Positions 49,626 to 50,489 of a stretch of DNA of 50,489 nucleotides are shown in pieces. A program made the translations under genes and the position numbers. The stretch is taken from NCBI RefSeq assembly GCF_000759675.1, contig NZ_BAWM01000017.1, forward strand, positions 1 through 50,489, written 5' to 3'. The stretch is from Neobacillus niacini (GTDB taxonomy: Bacteria > Bacillota > Bacilli > Bacillales > Cytobacillaceae). Position 1 is the first letter of the stretch. Each line of letters begins with the position of its first letter. Under the pieces are notes generated by a model. It made no database searches, was not told where the DNA came from, and saw nothing but the letters and a program-made list of their open reading frames with translations.

Positions 49626-49724
49626 CTGTACAAGATTAGTGATTTTTCAAAAATGACAGGATTAAGTAAAGAAACACTGCGGTACTATGCAGAGGTAAAA
49701 TTACTTGAACCTGCTTTTAGTTAA
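49626..49724 (+). pseudogene. N-terminal stub of a MerR-family regulator
   Basis: The 33-codon stretch reads YKISDFSKMTGLSKETLRYY, then AEVKLLEPAFS and a stop. It is the start of a MerR DNA-binding domain, with the family's (L/T)LRYY motif. The usual start codon is replaced by CTG, though a GGGAGG ribosome site is still there. The rest of the gene is missing. It runs straight into an acetyltransferase fragment, so a deletion seems to have fused two genes. Confidence 0.7.
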
Positions 49725-50244
49725 GTATATTTCGAACATTAGGGGGATATTTGCCAGTGTTTTAGTGGACCAAAAAATTTATAAGCTAGAAAGAGTTAAG
49801 AAAAAAATTAAAACAAATGGAAAACTCAGGAATACAAAAGAAAGCGATCATCACATAATTAAAGACTGGGTGTTTCAGTTTTGTAATGAAATAAATCAAC
49901 CTTTAAGTTTAGAAGAAGCAGATAAAAGGGCTAAAGAATTGATAATTAAAGGAAATTTTGTTGGATGGGAAATAAACGGAGAATTGGTTTCTATGGCATA
50001 TGCTACACGTCCAACTCAAAATAATATTACAATCAGTTATGTTTACACTCCGATTGGAGAAAGAAAAAAGGGATATGCTTCCGATTGTGTTTCAGCTTTG
50101 ACTCAATCCTTATTGGAGCGAGGTTATAAAACAACAAGTTTATACACTGATCTCAGTAATCCTACATCCAATAGAATTTATATTCAAATTGGTTATGAAG
50201 CGATAATGGATTCAATTGTTATCATTTTTATAAAGAAAAAATGA
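49705..50244 (+). pseudogene. GNAT acetyltransferase, probably N-terminally truncated
   Basis: The frame encodes up to 179 aa. From about residue 38 it matches the C-terminal GNAT domain of Bacillus acetyltransferases of about 280 aa. AYATRPTQNNITISYVYTPI, then the acetyl-CoA loop ERKKGYASDCVSAL, and LYTDLSNPTSNRIYIQIGY are visible. The usual N-terminal subdomain is missing, and the only start is a TTG inside the MerR stub without a ribosome site. The GNAT core itself is intact, so a shortened active protein cannot be excluded. Confidence 0.65.
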
Positions 50245-50324
50245 AAAATCGAAATGTGTCCACTACTATGTATCTAGATACTTGATCTTATGGTTAGTTC
50301 GACTAACTAAACAGATTGTGAAGA

Positions 50325-50409
50325 AATGTACTTTAACTAACGGGTGCTTGAGTTGAAGATGGAGTTGCGGCAAGCAGTTCTTTTTTTTCGTTGATCAACT
50401 AACGTGCAG
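50325..50409 (+). repeat. Intergenic repeat-like stretch bordering the intron
   Basis: GTACTTTAACTAACGGGTGCTT here resembles GCACTTAAAGTAACGGGTGCTT-like sequence at 698-720 near the other end of the window; both contain AACGGGTGCTT. The right copy is followed by TTGATCAACTAACGTGCAG and then the intron start. It is possibly a dispersed intergenic element that the intron has entered. A small TTAGT/ACTAA hairpin lies upstream at about 50293-50308. Confidence 0.4.
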
Positions 50410-50489
50410 GTGTGCGGCCGAGCCTAGGTCGTATCATATAGCGGGTGGAATTCCCGTCGAGTAAGAACTAGCCATTCGCTCGTAGCGAG
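50410..50489 (+). mobile_element. 5' end of a group II intron, truncated by the window edge
   Basis: The stretch begins GTGTGCGGCC, in line with the GUGYG 5' consensus of group II introns (a start at 50412, GTGCGG, is the alternative). It continues with domain I-like sequence (GCGGGTGGAATTCCCG, then GAGTAAGAACTAGCC) and a hairpin CTCG-TAG-CGAG at the edge. The reverse transcriptase gene would lie beyond the window. It probably belongs to the same intron family whose 3' end is at 1-80. Confidence 0.6.

Noticed and set aside
1..50489. Prophage, plasmid or integrative element
   Set aside because: No integrase, replication, transfer or capsid genes were found; apart from the intron ends, the mobile signals are small repeats and gene remnants.

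Overview
The window looks like a low-GC, endospore-forming Bacillaceae chromosome contig (Bacillus/Neobacillus type). Reasons: strong AGGAGG ribosome sites, a sporulation diadenylate cyclase (CdaS), an Spx paralogue, MhqR-type quinone-response genes, a BA3454-type small stress protein, PaiB and several ECF sigma factors. No rRNA, tRNA, CRISPR or phage genes were seen. Both ends appear to be pieces of a group II intron: the 3' end (domains V-VI) at 1-80 and the 5' end at 50410-50489. This suggests the contig broke at a multicopy intron.

Layout. 1-1240: intron end, a truncated gene, small ORFs and intergenic hairpins. 1244-4298: an unusual PTS EIIC-EIIA protein facing an AraC regulator. 4422-12160: a pentose-phosphate operon (BA3454 small protein, rpiA, zwf, tkt, gnd, tal) followed by pgi. 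12175-16590: an EAL remnant, a MarR regulator, two ring-cleaving VOC dioxygenases, a pirin, and remnants of an alcohol dehydrogenase and of pgi. 16766-21127: a panD stub, a methyltransferase, an ECF sigma/anti-sigma pair and a protein of unknown family. 21366-23352: cdaS and a LysM-GH18 protein. 23412-30794: an Spx paralogue, mhqR, DoxX proteins, two more dioxygenases, mhqD, ohr and an azoreductase. 30853-32966: IclR and a Gfo/Idh dehydrogenase. 33324-37318: a paralogue of the 20633 protein, another pgi remnant, a ferredoxin, a double CMD protein, an HxlR regulator, glpX and a transporter remnant. 37427-44289: GMC oxidoreductase, DeoR-HAD pair, a CtaA/COX15 protein, and an ECF sigma-PadR-FtsW-like module. 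44345-50244: AraC/GyrI regulator, subtilase-derived fragments, CAP protein, LCP protein, PaiB and broken MerR/GNAT genes.

How it fits together. An 18-bp inverted repeat close to the B. subtilis MhqR operator consensus (TATCT-N8-AGATA) recurs at about nine places. It lies before the MarR gene, spx, mhqR, the DoxX gene, the azoreductase, and also before the pentose-phosphate operon and glpX. The last two promoters share a second, almost identical element, GGTTACATAAAGT(A/T)AC, directly after the -10 box. An HxlR-type regulator with N-terminal cysteines is divergent from the glpX promoter. My inference is that quinone/aldehyde detoxification is co-regulated with NADPH-generating and hexose-phosphate recycling carbon metabolism. 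The same interval holds three copies of the pgi 3' end and many truncated genes, so it has been rearranged by duplication and deletion.
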